A stretch of 64,000 nt of DNA from Phascolarctobacterium sp. (GTDB lineage Bacteria; Bacillota; Negativicutes; Acidaminococcales; Acidaminococcaceae), in the NCBI GenBank assembly GCA_003150755.1, contig QAMT01000023.1, positions 372,001-436,000 of the forward strand. The letters run 5' to 3'. Below, piece by piece: positions 23,810-31,785 of the stretch (the stretch's first letter is position 1; each line of letters begins with the position of its first letter). A model generated the notes under the pieces. It had not been told where the DNA came from. It saw only the letters and a program-made list of their open reading frames with translations, and searched no databases. A program made the position numbers and the translations under genes.

Positions 23810-26405
23810 ACAGCGTTTTAACGCCTTTAACCTCGTAGCCTGCGTCTACAACGGCTTTGGTAAGCACATCGTCGGCAACATCTTTGGCAAGAGTTACAGT
23901 TGCGTTTTTATTTTCCAGCGAAACTTCAACAGCTTCAACGCCTTCAATGCCGCTCAGCGCTTTGTTAACATGCGCTACGCAGTGCTGGCACATCATGCCT
24001 TCTACATCCAAAACTTTTTTCATGGTATCAACCCTTTCTTTTTTGCTTTGTGTTTTTATATTTATGGCCGCCGTCCTGCATTCGCGCACGCCGCTTTCTG
24101 CCGTATCTGACGCGGCAGAAGTGCTGTACGCCGGTTTAAAGAACCTTAAACGCAGGGCGTTGGTTACAACAAAAACGGAACTGAAACTCATCGCAAGCGC
24201 GCCCAGCATCGGGCTGAGCTTAAGCCCGAAGGCCGGATAGAAAATACCAGCCGCTACCGGAATACAGATGGCGTTATAAAACAGCGCCCAAAAGAGATTC
24301 TGTTTAATGTTGCGGATTACGGCATGGCCCAGCTGTACCGCACCGGCAACGTCCAAAAGGTCGCTTTTCATCAGCACCAGGTCAGCCGATTCAATGGCAA
24401 TATCCGTACCTGCGCCGATAGCAATGCCGACATCGGCACGCGCCAGAGCCGGTGCATCGTTAATCCCGTCGCCAACCATGGCAACTTTTTTGCCCTGCTC
24501 CTGCAAACGGCGGATTTCGTTTTCCTTATCCTGCGGCAGCACCTCGGCTACAATACGGTCCACGCCGACTTCTTTTTGGATAGCCTGCGCGGTGCGCTCG
24601 TTATCGCCGGTAAGCATTACAACCTCCAGCCCCATGCGCTTCATCTCGGCAATAGCCGCACTGCTGGTAGGTTTAACGGTATCCGCCAATGCGATAATGC
24701 CTGTTAAATTACCGTCATACACAAAAAACAGCGGTGTTTTGCCTTCGACAGCAAGTTTTTCTTCTATTGTTTTGGCGTCATTATCATAAAGCCCGGCGTC
24801 CTCCAGCATTTTGCGGTTGCCGCCCAGGCACAACCTGCCTTCAATCTGCCCTTTAATGCCGCGTCCTGCTTCCTGCGTAAAGCCGGTAACAGGCAGCAGT
24901 TGTATATTTTTAGTGGCGGCATAGCTTACAATAGCTTCCGCCAGCGGATGCTCGGAATATTTTTCCAGCGAAGCTGCCAGCGTCAGAAGTCTTTCTTCGC
25001 CCACTTCGCTGCCGTACAAAACATCGGTTACACCGGGCTTACCCTGCGTAATTGTGCCGGTTTTATCAAGCACCACGGTGTTTACTTCATGCACGGTTTC
25101 CAGCGCTTCCGCGGATTTTATAAGCACGCCGCTGGCTGCACCGCGCCCCGTACCGACCATAATGGCAGTAGGCGTTGCAAGCCCCAGCGCGCACGGGCAG
25201 CTGATGACCAGCACTGCAATAGCGTTGGAGAGGGCAAACTCAAAACTTTCGCCCAAAAGCAGCCACACCGCTCCGGTAAGAATGGCAATGCAGATAACCG
25301 CCGGTACAAATACGCCGCTGACTTTATCTGCCATTTTTGCGATAGGCGGCTTGCTGCTGGTAGCATCGTCCACCAGGCGGACAATCTGCGCCAGCGTTGT
25401 TTCTTCACCGACTTTATCGGCACGCATTTTTAAAAAGCCGCTTTTTACAACTGTTGCGCCGATGACTTTCGCGCCCACTTCTTTTTCTGCCGGTATGCTT
25501 TCGCCCGTAATGGCCGATTCATCAACGGCGGCCTGCCCTTCCGTCACTATGCCGTCAACCGGTACGCTCATACCGCTGCGCACAACAAGGATATCGCCCT
25601 TTTCTACTTCTTCGACAGGTATTTCAATTTCTGCGCCGCCGCGCTCCACTACTGCGGTTTTCGGCGCTAAATTCATCAGTTTGTTGATAGCATCCGATGT
25701 TCTGCCTTTAGCGCGTGCTTCCAAAAACTTGCCGAAGGTAATCAGCGTTAAAATCATGCCTGCCGATTCAAAATATAAATCCATCGAAAACTGATGCACC
25801 ATCGCCAAATCGCCGTGACCGAAGCCATAAGCAATTTTATACAGCGCATAAATGCCGTAAACCAGGGATGCCGAAGCGCCGATAGCAATCAAAGAATCCA
25901 TGTTCGGCGCGCCTTCGGACAGTGTTTTAAAACCGACGCGGAAAAACTTAAAGTTGATGAACACCACCGGTATTACCAAAAGCAGCAGCGTCAGCGAAAA
26001 AATCATCGCATTTTCAACGCCGAGGAAAATCCCCGGCAGCGGCCAGCCCATCATGTGCCCCATGGAAATATAAGACAGCGGCACAGCAAAAATCAGCGAG
26101 AGCTTTAAGCGGCGTTTAATGCTTTCATATTCCTGCCTGGCAATATCCGCCGCCGGGTTTGCCGCAGCTTTAACGCCCTTTTTGGTTGCAGTATTTTTCA
26201 GCGAAGCACCGTATCCCGCATCGGTAACTGCGTCAATAATGTTCTGCGTGCTTAATGCTGTTTCGTCATAATCGACAACCATGCTGTTTTTCAAAAGGTT
26301 GACGGCAACCTTATCCACACCGGACAGCTTGCCCACGGCTTTTTCCACACGGGCGGAACAAGCGGCGCAGCTCATGCCGGTAACGTCAAACTGTTCCTTT
26401 TTCAT
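23808..26405 (-). CDS. copA: Copper-exporting P1B-ATPase with C-terminal CopZ-like domain
   Basis: An 865-residue Cu(I) P-type ATPase in the inner membrane. The order is an N-terminal HMA domain (GMSCAACSARVEKA, residues 8-21), eight membrane segments, TGES, the metal-site CPC (about 405), DKTGT (about 450), SEHPLAEA and GDGINDAP (about 645). After the last membrane helices comes a linker and then a complete second HMA domain (795-865, GMMCQHCVAHVNKAL). This is an in-frame fusion of what is usually a separate CopZ. An internal ATG at 24021-24023, with AAAGGG upstream, could also release free CopZ. Divergent from an HxlR gene. Confidence 0.95.
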   Translation of the reverse strand: MKKEQFDVTGMSCAACSARVEKAVGKLSGVDKVAVNLLKNSMVVDYDETALSTQNIIDAVTDAGYGASLKNTATKKGVKAAANPAADIARQEYESIKRRLKLSLIFAVPLSYISMGHMMGWPLPGIFLGVENAMIFSLTLLLLVIPVVFINFKFFRVGFKTLSEGAPNMDSLIAIGASASLVYGIYALYKIAYGFGHGDLAMVHQFSMDLYFESAGMILTLITFGKFLEARAKGRTSDAINKLMNLAPKTAVVERGGAEIEIPVEEVEKGDILVVRSGMSVPVDGIVTEGQAAVDESAITGESIPAEKEVGAKVIGATVVKSGFLKMRADKVGEETTLAQIVRLVDDATSSKPPIAKMADKVSGVFVPAVICIAILTGAVWLLLGESFEFALSNAIAVLVISCPCALGLATPTAIMVGTGRGAASGVLIKSAEALETVHEVNTVVLDKTGTITQGKPGVTDVLYGSEVGEERLLTLAASLEKYSEHPLAEAIVSYAATKNIQLLPVTGFTQEAGRGIKGQIEGRLCLGGNRKMLEDAGLYDNDAKTIEEKLAVEGKTPLFFVYDGNLTGIIALADTVKPTSSAAIAEMKRMGLEVVMLTGDNERTAQAIQKEVGVDRIVAEVLPQDKENEIRRLQEQGKKVAMVGDGINDAPALARADVGIAIGAGTDIAIESADLVLMKSDLLDVAGAVQLGHAVIRNIKQNLFWALFYNAICIPVAAGIFYPAFGLKLSPMLGALAMSFSSVFVVTNALRLRFFKPAYSTSAASDTAESGVRECRTAAINIKTQSKKERVDTMKKVLDVEGMMCQHCVAHVNKALSGIEGVEAVEVSLENKNATVTLAKDVADDVLTKAVVDAGYEVKGVKTL

Positions 26406-26465
26406 AGCTTTGCTCCTTCTATGTATCCTATGCCCGCATTGACGGCGGGCTTTCGTCCTGTTATT

Positions 26466-26494
26466 ATTATATTAAGCTAATATCTTTTAATCAA
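26466..26494 (-). promoter_or_regulatory. copA promoter
   Basis: Minus-strand TTGATT (26489-26494), 17-bp spacer, TATAAT (26466-26471). The -35 lies next to an ATCTTTT half-site that is mirrored by AAAAGAT at 26524-26530. Confidence 0.65.
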
Positions 26495-26509
26495 GAATGC
26501 ACTATTTTG

Positions 26510-26534
26510 TGATATAGTACCCAAAAAGATACTA
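26510..26534 (+). promoter_or_regulatory. hxlR extended -10 and overlapping dyad
   Basis: TGATATAGT (26510-26518) is an extended -10. The dyad TAGTA-N10-TACTA (26515-26534) overlaps it and runs to the ribosome site, a likely autorepression operator for the HxlR protein. Confidence 0.5.
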
Positions 26535-26546
26535 AGGAGCATTATT

Positions 26547-26933
26547 ATGGAAATTACAACGAATATGAATTGCCCTGTTGCCGCAACGCTGCACCTTATC
26601 GGCGGTAAATACAAGGCGCTTTTGCTTTGGCACTTATCCGGCCGCGTACTGCGTTTTAACCAGCTGCGCCAGCTGGTGCCGGAAGCCACACCCAAAATGC
26701 TTACGCAGCAGCTGCGCGAACTGGAGCAGGACAAGCTCATCAACCGTAAGGTTTACCCCGTTGTGCCGCCCAAGGTTGAATATTCCCTTACGCCACTCGG
26801 CGAAAGCCTGTTTCCGATACTGGAAGCCATGTACGATTGGGGCAGCAGGCTGATGCGCAGCCAGGGGCAGTGCCCATCTTGCAGCATGGCCGCCAGCGGC
26901 GGCAGCTGCCATTGCAAGGACACGCAAAAATGA
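26547..26933 (+). CDS. HxlR-family regulator with Cys-rich tail
   Basis: A 128-residue winged-helix regulator of the HxlR family: NCPVAATLHLIGGKYKALLLWHL at residues 8-30, LTQQLRELEQDKLI near 52, and YSLTPLGESLFPILEAMYDWG near 80-100. One N-terminal Cys (residue 8) is the usual redox-sensing position. Unusually, the last 25 residues carry four Cys and a His (CPSCSMAASGGSCHC), which looks like a metal or redox site. Divergent transcription from copA suggests that it senses copper or thiol stress and controls the exporter; that is inference. Confidence 0.88.
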   Translation: MEITTNMNCPVAATLHLIGGKYKALLLWHLSGRVLRFNQLRQLVPEATPKMLTQQLRELEQDKLINRKVYPVVPPKVEYSLTPLGESLFPILEAMYDWGSRLMRSQGQCPSCSMAASGGSCHCKDTQK

Positions 26934-26939
26934 AAACAA

Positions 26940-26995
26940 AGCAGGCATTTACTTATCCCTTTAATGGTACTTGTAATTGCCTGCTTTTTATTTTT
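26940..26995 (+). terminator. Terminator of hxlR
   Basis: GCAGGCA (26941-26947) pairs with TGCCTGC across a long loop, then TTTTTATTTTT. The 3' arm doubles as the -35 of the toxin promoter. Confidence 0.65.
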
Positions 26996-27005
26996 ATGTT
27001 ATAAT
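26977..27005 (+). promoter_or_regulatory. Toxin promoter
   Basis: TTGCCT (26977-26982), 17-bp spacer ending in TGT, TATAAT (27000-27005); an extended -10. Confidence 0.65.
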
Positions 27006-27031
27006 CGTTTTTATGAGATAATCTGATAGCC

Positions 27032-27058
27032 GGCTGTCTCCGCTATGCGGGGAGGTGG
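27032..27058 (+). promoter_or_regulatory. SD-masking hairpin in the toxin mRNA
   Basis: CTCCGC-TAT-GCGGGGAG pairs the toxin Shine-Dalgarno (GGGGAGG) with an upstream CTCC. Such masking is a usual safeguard in type I toxin mRNAs. Confidence 0.5.
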
Positions 27059-27063
27059 TTAGC

Positions 27064-27141
27064 ATGAAAGTTTACGAAGCTTTATCGTTAATGATAGCAT
27101 TCGGTATTCTTGTTGCAACCATTATTTCTGCTTGTAAGTAA
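27064..27141 (+). CDS. Type I toxin-like peptide (Hol_Tox/BsrG-BsrE type)
   Basis: A 25-residue hydrophobic peptide with core YEALSLMIAFGILVATII. The YEALSLMI-FG pattern is that of the Pfam putative holin-like toxin family and of Bacillus type I toxins such as BsrE/BsrG. It has a strong ribosome site GGGGAGGTGG six bases upstream, its own promoter, and an mRNA of about 240 nt ending at a terminator at 27251. A minus-strand promoter fires antisense over the 3' UTR. By analogy it would insert in the membrane and be silenced by the antisense RNA. Confidence 0.8.
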   Translation: MKVYEALSLMIAFGILVATIISACK

Positions 27142-27149
27142 TTTTACTT

Positions 27150-27246
27150 ATAAAATGAAATAGAGCCGCTTGGCTAAGCAGCTCTTCTTTCACATTTTTA
27201 CAATTTTGAGGAGAGAGCTGACACACCAATATCAGATTATCTCTCT
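27150..27246 (-). ncRNA. Predicted antisense RNA antitoxin
   Basis: A minus-strand RNA of about 95 nt is predicted between its promoter (27253-27280) and a hairpin (AGAGC-GCT / AGC-GCTCT, 27162-27185) followed by ATTTCATTTT. It is fully complementary to the 3' UTR of the toxin mRNA, the geometry of BsrG/SR4 and TxpA/RatA. The start is estimated from the -10 position, and the terminator tail is weak. Confidence 0.6.
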
Positions 27247-27251
27247 TTTTA
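27211..27251 (+). terminator. Terminator of the toxin mRNA
   Basis: GAGAGAG pairs with CTCTCTT, with an inner CTGA / TCAG stem and a bulge, followed by a T run. Confidence 0.65.
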
Positions 27252-27252
27252 T

Positions 27253-27280
27253 ATTATATCAAACTCAAATTTATTGTCAA
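27253..27280 (-). promoter_or_regulatory. Antitoxin RNA promoter
   Basis: Minus-strand TTGACA (27275-27280), 16-bp spacer, TATAAT (27253-27258). Both hexamers are perfect consensus; the -35 overlaps the araC stop codon. Confidence 0.8.
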
Positions 27281-28245
27281 ACTTTCTTCGCTGCGTAACG
27301 CGCACGGTATTCTGCCGGTGCCAGCTGCATTACAGATTTAAACGCCGCCGCAAATTTACTCTGGCTAGCATAGCCGCACTGCACAGCGATTCCAGCAATG
27401 CTGCTGCCGGTTTTTAACAGCAGCGCCGCCGCTTTGTTCATGCGGTATTCCTTCATATATTGCGCCATTGGCTTGCCATAAACGGCTTTAAAAACCTTTT
27501 TCATCAGCGAAGAATTGATAAGGTATTCTTTGCTCAGGCTTTCTATTGTATAGCGTTCCTGCCAGTGTTCCGTCAGGTAGGCATGTACCTTTTTTACAAT
27601 CTCGATATACTGGTTTTCACAGCCTTCTGCGCTATGCAGGCCGCTCATATCAAGCATAGCCAAAAAGAGCAGCAGCTCCTGCGCCTTCAGTTTAAAATAA
27701 GCCGGGCGGTATGCTTCGCCGATGCGCGGCAGGGAAGCAAAAATTTCTGCCGCTGCAGCTACGTCCGGCAGTACGGTCAGTTCGCCGCCGCTGCAAAATT
27801 TATCGTGCCACGCCTTGGCCGTTATGCCAAGCCCATCTAAAACTTCCGGCGGCTTTTCGGCAAGCTGCGCCAAATCGGCAAATAGCGTTATGCCGCTGTA
27901 AAAGCCTAGCGGCAGGCTGATGCTTGATACCGAGCAGCAATCCATCATGTGCAGCGAAAGCCCGCCGCTACCAAGGTACAGACCGCTGCCGTTTTTCATA
28001 ATCCAGCCCATGCGCCCTTTAAGGCAATAGTTTACCTGCATTACATACGGCATAACAGGATGATGAAACTGCATCGTTTCGCCGCTGTATTCCGTCAGCG
28101 CCAGCTTAAGCCCCGGCATAATATCATATGCTGTAAGCTGCCCCCGGCCATTTTCGCCCTGGGCAGTATATTTTTGTCCATGTGCTTTTAAAAACGGCAG
28201 CCTTTGCAGGATATCGTCTGTTTTATCAGCAGCCACTTTGTTCAC
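27277..28245 (-). CDS. AraC-family transcriptional regulator
   Basis: A 322-residue AraC/XylS regulator. The last 100 residues hold the double HTH (YTIESLSKEYLINSSLMKKVFKAVYGKPMAQYMKEYRMNKAAALL..IAGIAVQCGYASQSKFAAAFKSVMQLAPAEYR). The N-terminal part is a divergent ligand or dimer domain without clear assignment. The start is GTG 28245, or GTG 28236, which has the better spacing to AAGGCGG. It is divergent from the HMA-ATPase operon, 163 bp away, but the operator there looks ArsR-like rather than AraC-like. Target uncertain. Confidence 0.88.
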   Translation of the reverse strand: MNKVAADKTDDILQRLPFLKAHGQKYTAQGENGRGQLTAYDIMPGLKLALTEYSGETMQFHHPVMPYVMQVNYCLKGRMGWIMKNGSGLYLGSGGLSLHMMDCCSVSSISLPLGFYSGITLFADLAQLAEKPPEVLDGLGITAKAWHDKFCSGGELTVLPDVAAAAEIFASLPRIGEAYRPAYFKLKAQELLLFLAMLDMSGLHSAEGCENQYIEIVKKVHAYLTEHWQERYTIESLSKEYLINSSLMKKVFKAVYGKPMAQYMKEYRMNKAAALLLKTGSSIAGIAVQCGYASQSKFAAAFKSVMQLAPAEYRARYAAKKV

Positions 28246-28311
28246 CGCCTTCTGTTTAGCCCCATTCAGAATTTTCTTGGCTCCAATCGGAACAATCTGC
28301 CGTAAAAGCTA

Positions 28312-28339
28312 TTGAGCTTTTGGCAATCCCGCCTATAAT
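28312..28339 (+). promoter_or_regulatory. Promoter of the HMA-ATPase operon
   Basis: TTGAGC (28312-28317), 16-bp spacer, TATAAT (28334-28339). Confidence 0.7.
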
Positions 28340-28345
28340 TATTAT

Positions 28346-28361
28346 ATGAGCAGTTGCTCAT
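28346..28361. promoter_or_regulatory. ArsR/SmtB-type operator
   Basis: ATGAGCAGTTGCTCAT, a perfect 7-2-7 inverted repeat right after the -10. Its size and ATGA(G)CA-N2-TG(C)TCAT form match ArsR/SmtB-family Zn/Cd operators. No ArsR gene lies in the window. Confidence 0.6.
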
Positions 28362-28408
28362 GTTTGCAACATTATGTTAATTAAAACTTTTAAAGGAGTG
28401 TTCTGATT

Positions 28409-28627
28409 ATGAAAAAATCCGTTAAACTTATCGACCTTGACTGCGCTAACTGCGCCGCCAAAATTGAAGAAGCCGTTAAAAAAATTGACGGCGTTACCAA
28501 TGCCAGCGTAAGTTTTATGGCACAGAAAATGACGCTGGAAGCACCGGACGATAAATTTGCAGCCGTGCTTGATGAAGCTGTTAAAATCATCAACAAGCTT
28601 GAACCTGACGTTACCGTCAAAGCCTGA
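28409..28627 (+). CDS. HMA-domain metallochaperone
   Basis: A free 72-residue heavy-metal-associated domain. The metal site is LDCANCAAKIEEAVKK (residues 10-25), with the DCxxC form (Asp before the first Cys) common in Zn/Cd/Pb P1B-ATPase partners rather than the Cu-type MxCxxC. The beta-alpha-beta-beta-alpha-beta pattern is complete. It lies 51 bp before the ATPase gene with a hairpin between, so it probably hands metal to that ATPase and is made in excess. Confidence 0.9.
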   Translation: MKKSVKLIDLDCANCAAKIEEAVKKIDGVTNASVSFMAQKMTLEAPDDKFAAVLDEAVKIINKLEPDVTVKA

Positions 28628-28634
28628 TTTTACT

Positions 28635-28662
28635 CCGGTTGCCTGTGCAGCCGGATATTTTT
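28635..28662 (+). terminator. Partial terminator between chaperone and ATPase genes
   Basis: CCGG-T-TGC / GCA-G-CCGG hairpin followed by ATATTTTTT, directly before the ATPase ribosome site. It may lower expression of the ATPase relative to the chaperone. Confidence 0.5.
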
Positions 28663-28678
28663 TAAGGAGCAATGGATT

Positions 28679-30613
28679 ATGACCAAGAAACAGAAAAAAC
28701 TTTTGCAGCGTATTTTCGCAGCCGGTATTTTATTTGCCGCCGGTATGCTGCTGCCTCAATTTGCAGAAACTTCTTCTTACATTATACTAACTTTGTTCGG
28801 TATTAGCTATGCCATTATCGGCTGGGATATTATCTGGAAAGCATTTTGCAATATCCGCCAGGGCGAAGCTTTTGACGAAAACTTTTTGATGACTGTTGCC
28901 ACGGCAGGCGCTTTTGCCTTGGGCGAATACTCCGAAGGTGTTGCCGTTATGCTGTTTTACCAGATTGGCGAATGGTTCCAAAGCTATGCAGTTTCGCGTT
29001 CGCGCCAATCCATCACCGCGCTGATGGATATCCGCCCGGACTACGCCAACGTAGAACGCGGCGGCAAACTGGTACAGGTTGACCCGGATGAAATCGCCGT
29101 CGGCGAAATCATCACCGTTAAACCGGGCGAGCGCGTGCCTATTGACGGCACAATTATCAGCGGCCGCAGCGCGCTTGATACTTCTGCCCTTACCGGCGAA
29201 TCGCTGCCGCGCGAGGTTGAAGAAGGCATGGAAGTTATCAGCGGCTGCATTAACCAGACCGGTATTTTAAAAATTAAAACCACCAAAGAATTCGGCGAAT
29301 CTACCGTTGCCAAAATTTTAGACCTTGTTGAAAACAGCAGCGAGAAAAAAGCCCGCAGCGAAAACTTTATTACACGCTTTGCCAAATACTATACCCCAAT
29401 TGTTGTTTTTGCAGCCCTGCTGCTGGCCATTGTGCCGCCCCTTGTTTTAAACGAAGCTTTCTCCGGCTGGGTTTACCGCGCACTGACCTTTTTGGTAATC
29501 AGCTGCCCGTGCGCACTGGTTATCTCCATTCCGCTCAGCTTTTTCGGCGGCATCGGCGGCGCGTCCAAATGCGGTGTGCTTGTTAAAGGCAGCAACTATC
29601 TGGAAGCCCTTGCCGATACTGAAACTGTTGTTTTTGATAAAACCGGCACGCTTACCAAAGGTTCCTTTGCCGTTACTGATATCAAAGCCACTGGCATGAG
29701 CAGCAGCGCCCTGCTGAAACTGGCCGCTTATGCGGAAGATTATTCCAACCATCCGATTTCCCTTTCCATCAAACGCGCTTACAATAAAACCATTGAGCAC
29801 AGCCGCATCACAAACGTAGAAGAAATTGCAGGGCATGGCGTGCGCGCCGTTATCGGCGGTAAAACCGTGCTTTGCGGCAACGATAAGCTGATGAAGCGCG
29901 AACATATCAGCTACACACCCTGCACCGAAGCAGGCACCGTTGTTTATTTAGCGGTTGACGAACGCTTTGCCGGCTACATTTTAATTGAGGACGAAGTTAA
30001 AGCCGATGCGCCTGCCGCCATCAAAATGCTAAAAGCCTGCGGCATTAAAGAAACCGTTATGCTTACCGGCGACAGCGACGCAGTAGGGCAGAAAATCGCT
30101 AAACGCCTCGGCCTTGACCGCGCCTTTACCCAACTTTTACCAGCAGACAAAGTACAGCACGTGGAAGAACTTTTGGAAATGCTGCACAAACGCAGCAATA
30201 AAGGCAAGCTCGCCTTTGTAGGCGACGGCATTAACGATGCTCCGGTACTGGCGCGCGCCGATGTTGGCATTGCCATGGGCGCACTGGGCAGCGACGCTGC
30301 TATCGAAGCCGCCGACGTTGTCCTGATGACGGACGAACCTTCTAAAATCGCCACTGCTATGCAGATTGCCCGCAAAACTCTGCGCATCGTTCATCAAAAC
30401 ATCGTCTTTGCCATCGGCATTAAAATTGCCGTGCTGGCATTGGGCGCTTTGGGCTATGCCTCCATGTGGGCGGCAGTATTTGCCGATGTCGGCGTATCCG
30501 TTATTGCCATTTTAAACGCCGTGCGCGCGCTCAGCGTAAACAGCTACAAAAAAGAACAGGAACGCGCCGTACAGGCCGAAAACAAAACAGCCGTACAGCC
30601 TGCCATGGCCTGA
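28679..30613 (+). CDS. Zn/Cd/Pb-type P1B-ATPase
   Basis: A 644-residue heavy-metal exporting ATPase resembling the ZntA/CadA class. It has no N-terminal HMA domain; the domain is encoded separately just upstream. Membrane helices are followed by TGES (about 180), CPC in VISCPCALVISIPLSFFGGIGGASK (about 276), DKTGT (about 320), NHPIS and GDGINDAPVLARADVGIAMG (about 515). The C-terminus ends in an Ala-rich tail. An ArsR-type operator precedes the operon, matching a Zn/Cd efflux role. Distinct from CopA at 23808, which has the Cu-type signature. Confidence 0.93.
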   Translation: MTKKQKKLLQRIFAAGILFAAGMLLPQFAETSSYIILTLFGISYAIIGWDIIWKAFCNIRQGEAFDENFLMTVATAGAFALGEYSEGVAVMLFYQIGEWFQSYAVSRSRQSITALMDIRPDYANVERGGKLVQVDPDEIAVGEIITVKPGERVPIDGTIISGRSALDTSALTGESLPREVEEGMEVISGCINQTGILKIKTTKEFGESTVAKILDLVENSSEKKARSENFITRFAKYYTPIVVFAALLLAIVPPLVLNEAFSGWVYRALTFLVISCPCALVISIPLSFFGGIGGASKCGVLVKGSNYLEALADTETVVFDKTGTLTKGSFAVTDIKATGMSSSALLKLAAYAEDYSNHPISLSIKRAYNKTIEHSRITNVEEIAGHGVRAVIGGKTVLCGNDKLMKREHISYTPCTEAGTVVYLAVDERFAGYILIEDEVKADAPAAIKMLKACGIKETVMLTGDSDAVGQKIAKRLGLDRAFTQLLPADKVQHVEELLEMLHKRSNKGKLAFVGDGINDAPVLARADVGIAMGALGSDAAIEAADVVLMTDEPSKIATAMQIARKTLRIVHQNIVFAIGIKIAVLALGALGYASMWAAVFADVGVSVIAILNAVRALSVNSYKKEQERAVQAENKTAVQPAMA

Positions 30614-30630
30614 TTGCGGTTAAAATGCAC

Positions 30631-30666
30631 AATACCCCGAAGGCATCTGCCTTCGGGGTATTTTTA
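30631..30666. terminator. Terminator between the ATPase and DUF362 genes
   Basis: ATACCCCGAAGGCA / TGCCTTCGGGGTAT, a 14-bp perfect stem with a two-base spacer loop and a T run on the plus strand. Confidence 0.85.
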
Positions 30667-30679
30667 TACTGCTTATCAA

Positions 30680-31708
30680 TCAGTCGATGCTGATAAGTTC
30701 GTAGTTCGGGTTGCCCATTTTCAGTTCGCGCATAGCAGTCAGCTGATGCAGGCCGTGGCGGCTTTCGATACGCTCAACCAAATCGTGGCGGTATTTTTCC
30801 GGCTGTGCATAAACAAGGTCAATGCAGGCCTGGTCAATCGCCAAAAGGTCGGTAGACGCCAGAATACCGATATCCGGAATAGTCGGTTCAGCAGCGGCAA
30901 CACCTGCGCAGTCGCAGTCAACAGACATACGGCGCATTACATTAAGGAACACAATGTGCTTGCCAAAATAATCAATCGTCGCTTTCGCGGATTCAGCCAT
31001 GCGCTCCATCAGCATTTCTTTGGCAGGCCATGCGTTCCAGTCCTCCGGCAGCGGCTGACCGTAAACGCCGTGTACCATTGCCTTGCCGATTTTACCGTCG
31101 GCGCAGCCGATAGCAATATTCTTCATGCTGCCGCCGTAACCGCCCATAGCGTGACCTTTAAAATGCGTCAGTACAATCATGGAATCATAATTAACAATGT
31201 GGCCGCCCATGGAAACTTCTTTCATGTGCTTGCCGCCGCGTACCGGCAGCATTACCGTGCCTTCCTCATCCATAATGTCAACCGGGCAGAAATCCCAGCC
31301 GTTCAGTGCAATCGTAGCGCGGTGCTTTTCGGTAGTATCGCGCCCGCCCTCATACAGCGCGTTGGTTTCTACAATGTTGCTGTCGGGCACATGCGCCTGA
31401 AAAGCCTTTACCATATCGCGCGGCAGAATGTTCGGGCCATGCGGCTCGCCGGTATGCAGTTTAATGGCAACCTTGCCATAAATGCCTTCGTTAACCATAT
31501 CATACAGTTTAATCAATGTATCAGCGTCAATATTCTTGCTGAAATATACTTTGGCATGAGAGCCTGCGCCCCCATTGCCGGTTACTTTTACGCTTCCTTT
31601 TTCATTTTCTGCAAACACATTACTTACCCCCTGTAAATTATATGCAGCAACGCCAATAGCAGCTGCTCCGGCAGCCTTCAAAAAATCCCTTCGTGAAATT
31701 TTTTCCAT
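30680..31708 (-). CDS. Tat-exported DUF362 protein
   Basis: A 342-residue DUF362 protein with a twin-arginine signal, ISRRDFLKAAGAAAIGVAA (residues 4-22). The mature domain contains the family stretches KVAIKLHTGEPHG (about 80), MGGHIVNYDSMIVLTHFKGHAMGGYGGSMKNIAIGCADG (about 165-205) and ASTDLLAIDQACIDLVY (about 275). Family members are proposed Fe-S-associated redox proteins, but no CxxC ferredoxin motif is present here. A shortened paralogue lies next to tatAC at 39972. Driven by a MerR-type promoter with the merR gene directly upstream. Confidence 0.88.
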   Translation of the reverse strand: MEKISRRDFLKAAGAAAIGVAAYNLQGVSNVFAENEKGSVKVTGNGGAGSHAKVYFSKNIDADTLIKLYDMVNEGIYGKVAIKLHTGEPHGPNILPRDMVKAFQAHVPDSNIVETNALYEGGRDTTEKHRATIALNGWDFCPVDIMDEEGTVMLPVRGGKHMKEVSMGGHIVNYDSMIVLTHFKGHAMGGYGGSMKNIAIGCADGKIGKAMVHGVYGQPLPEDWNAWPAKEMLMERMAESAKATIDYFGKHIVFLNVMRRMSVDCDCAGVAAAEPTIPDIGILASTDLLAIDQACIDLVYAQPEKYRHDLVERIESRHGLHQLTAMRELKMGNPNYELISID

Positions 31709-31749
31709 AAGCCTTTGTCCTCCTTTAATAAAACTTTCAGGATATTTAT

Positions 31750-31780
31750 ATTCTACTCTTTAAAGTTCACTTCATGTCAA
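31750..31780 (-). promoter_or_regulatory. MerR-type promoter of the DUF362 gene
   Basis: Minus-strand TTGACA (31775-31780), 19-bp spacer containing AAGTGAACTT, TAGAAT (31750-31755). It lies just after merR (31786), on the same strand. Confidence 0.75.
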
Positions 31781-31785
31781 GCATT

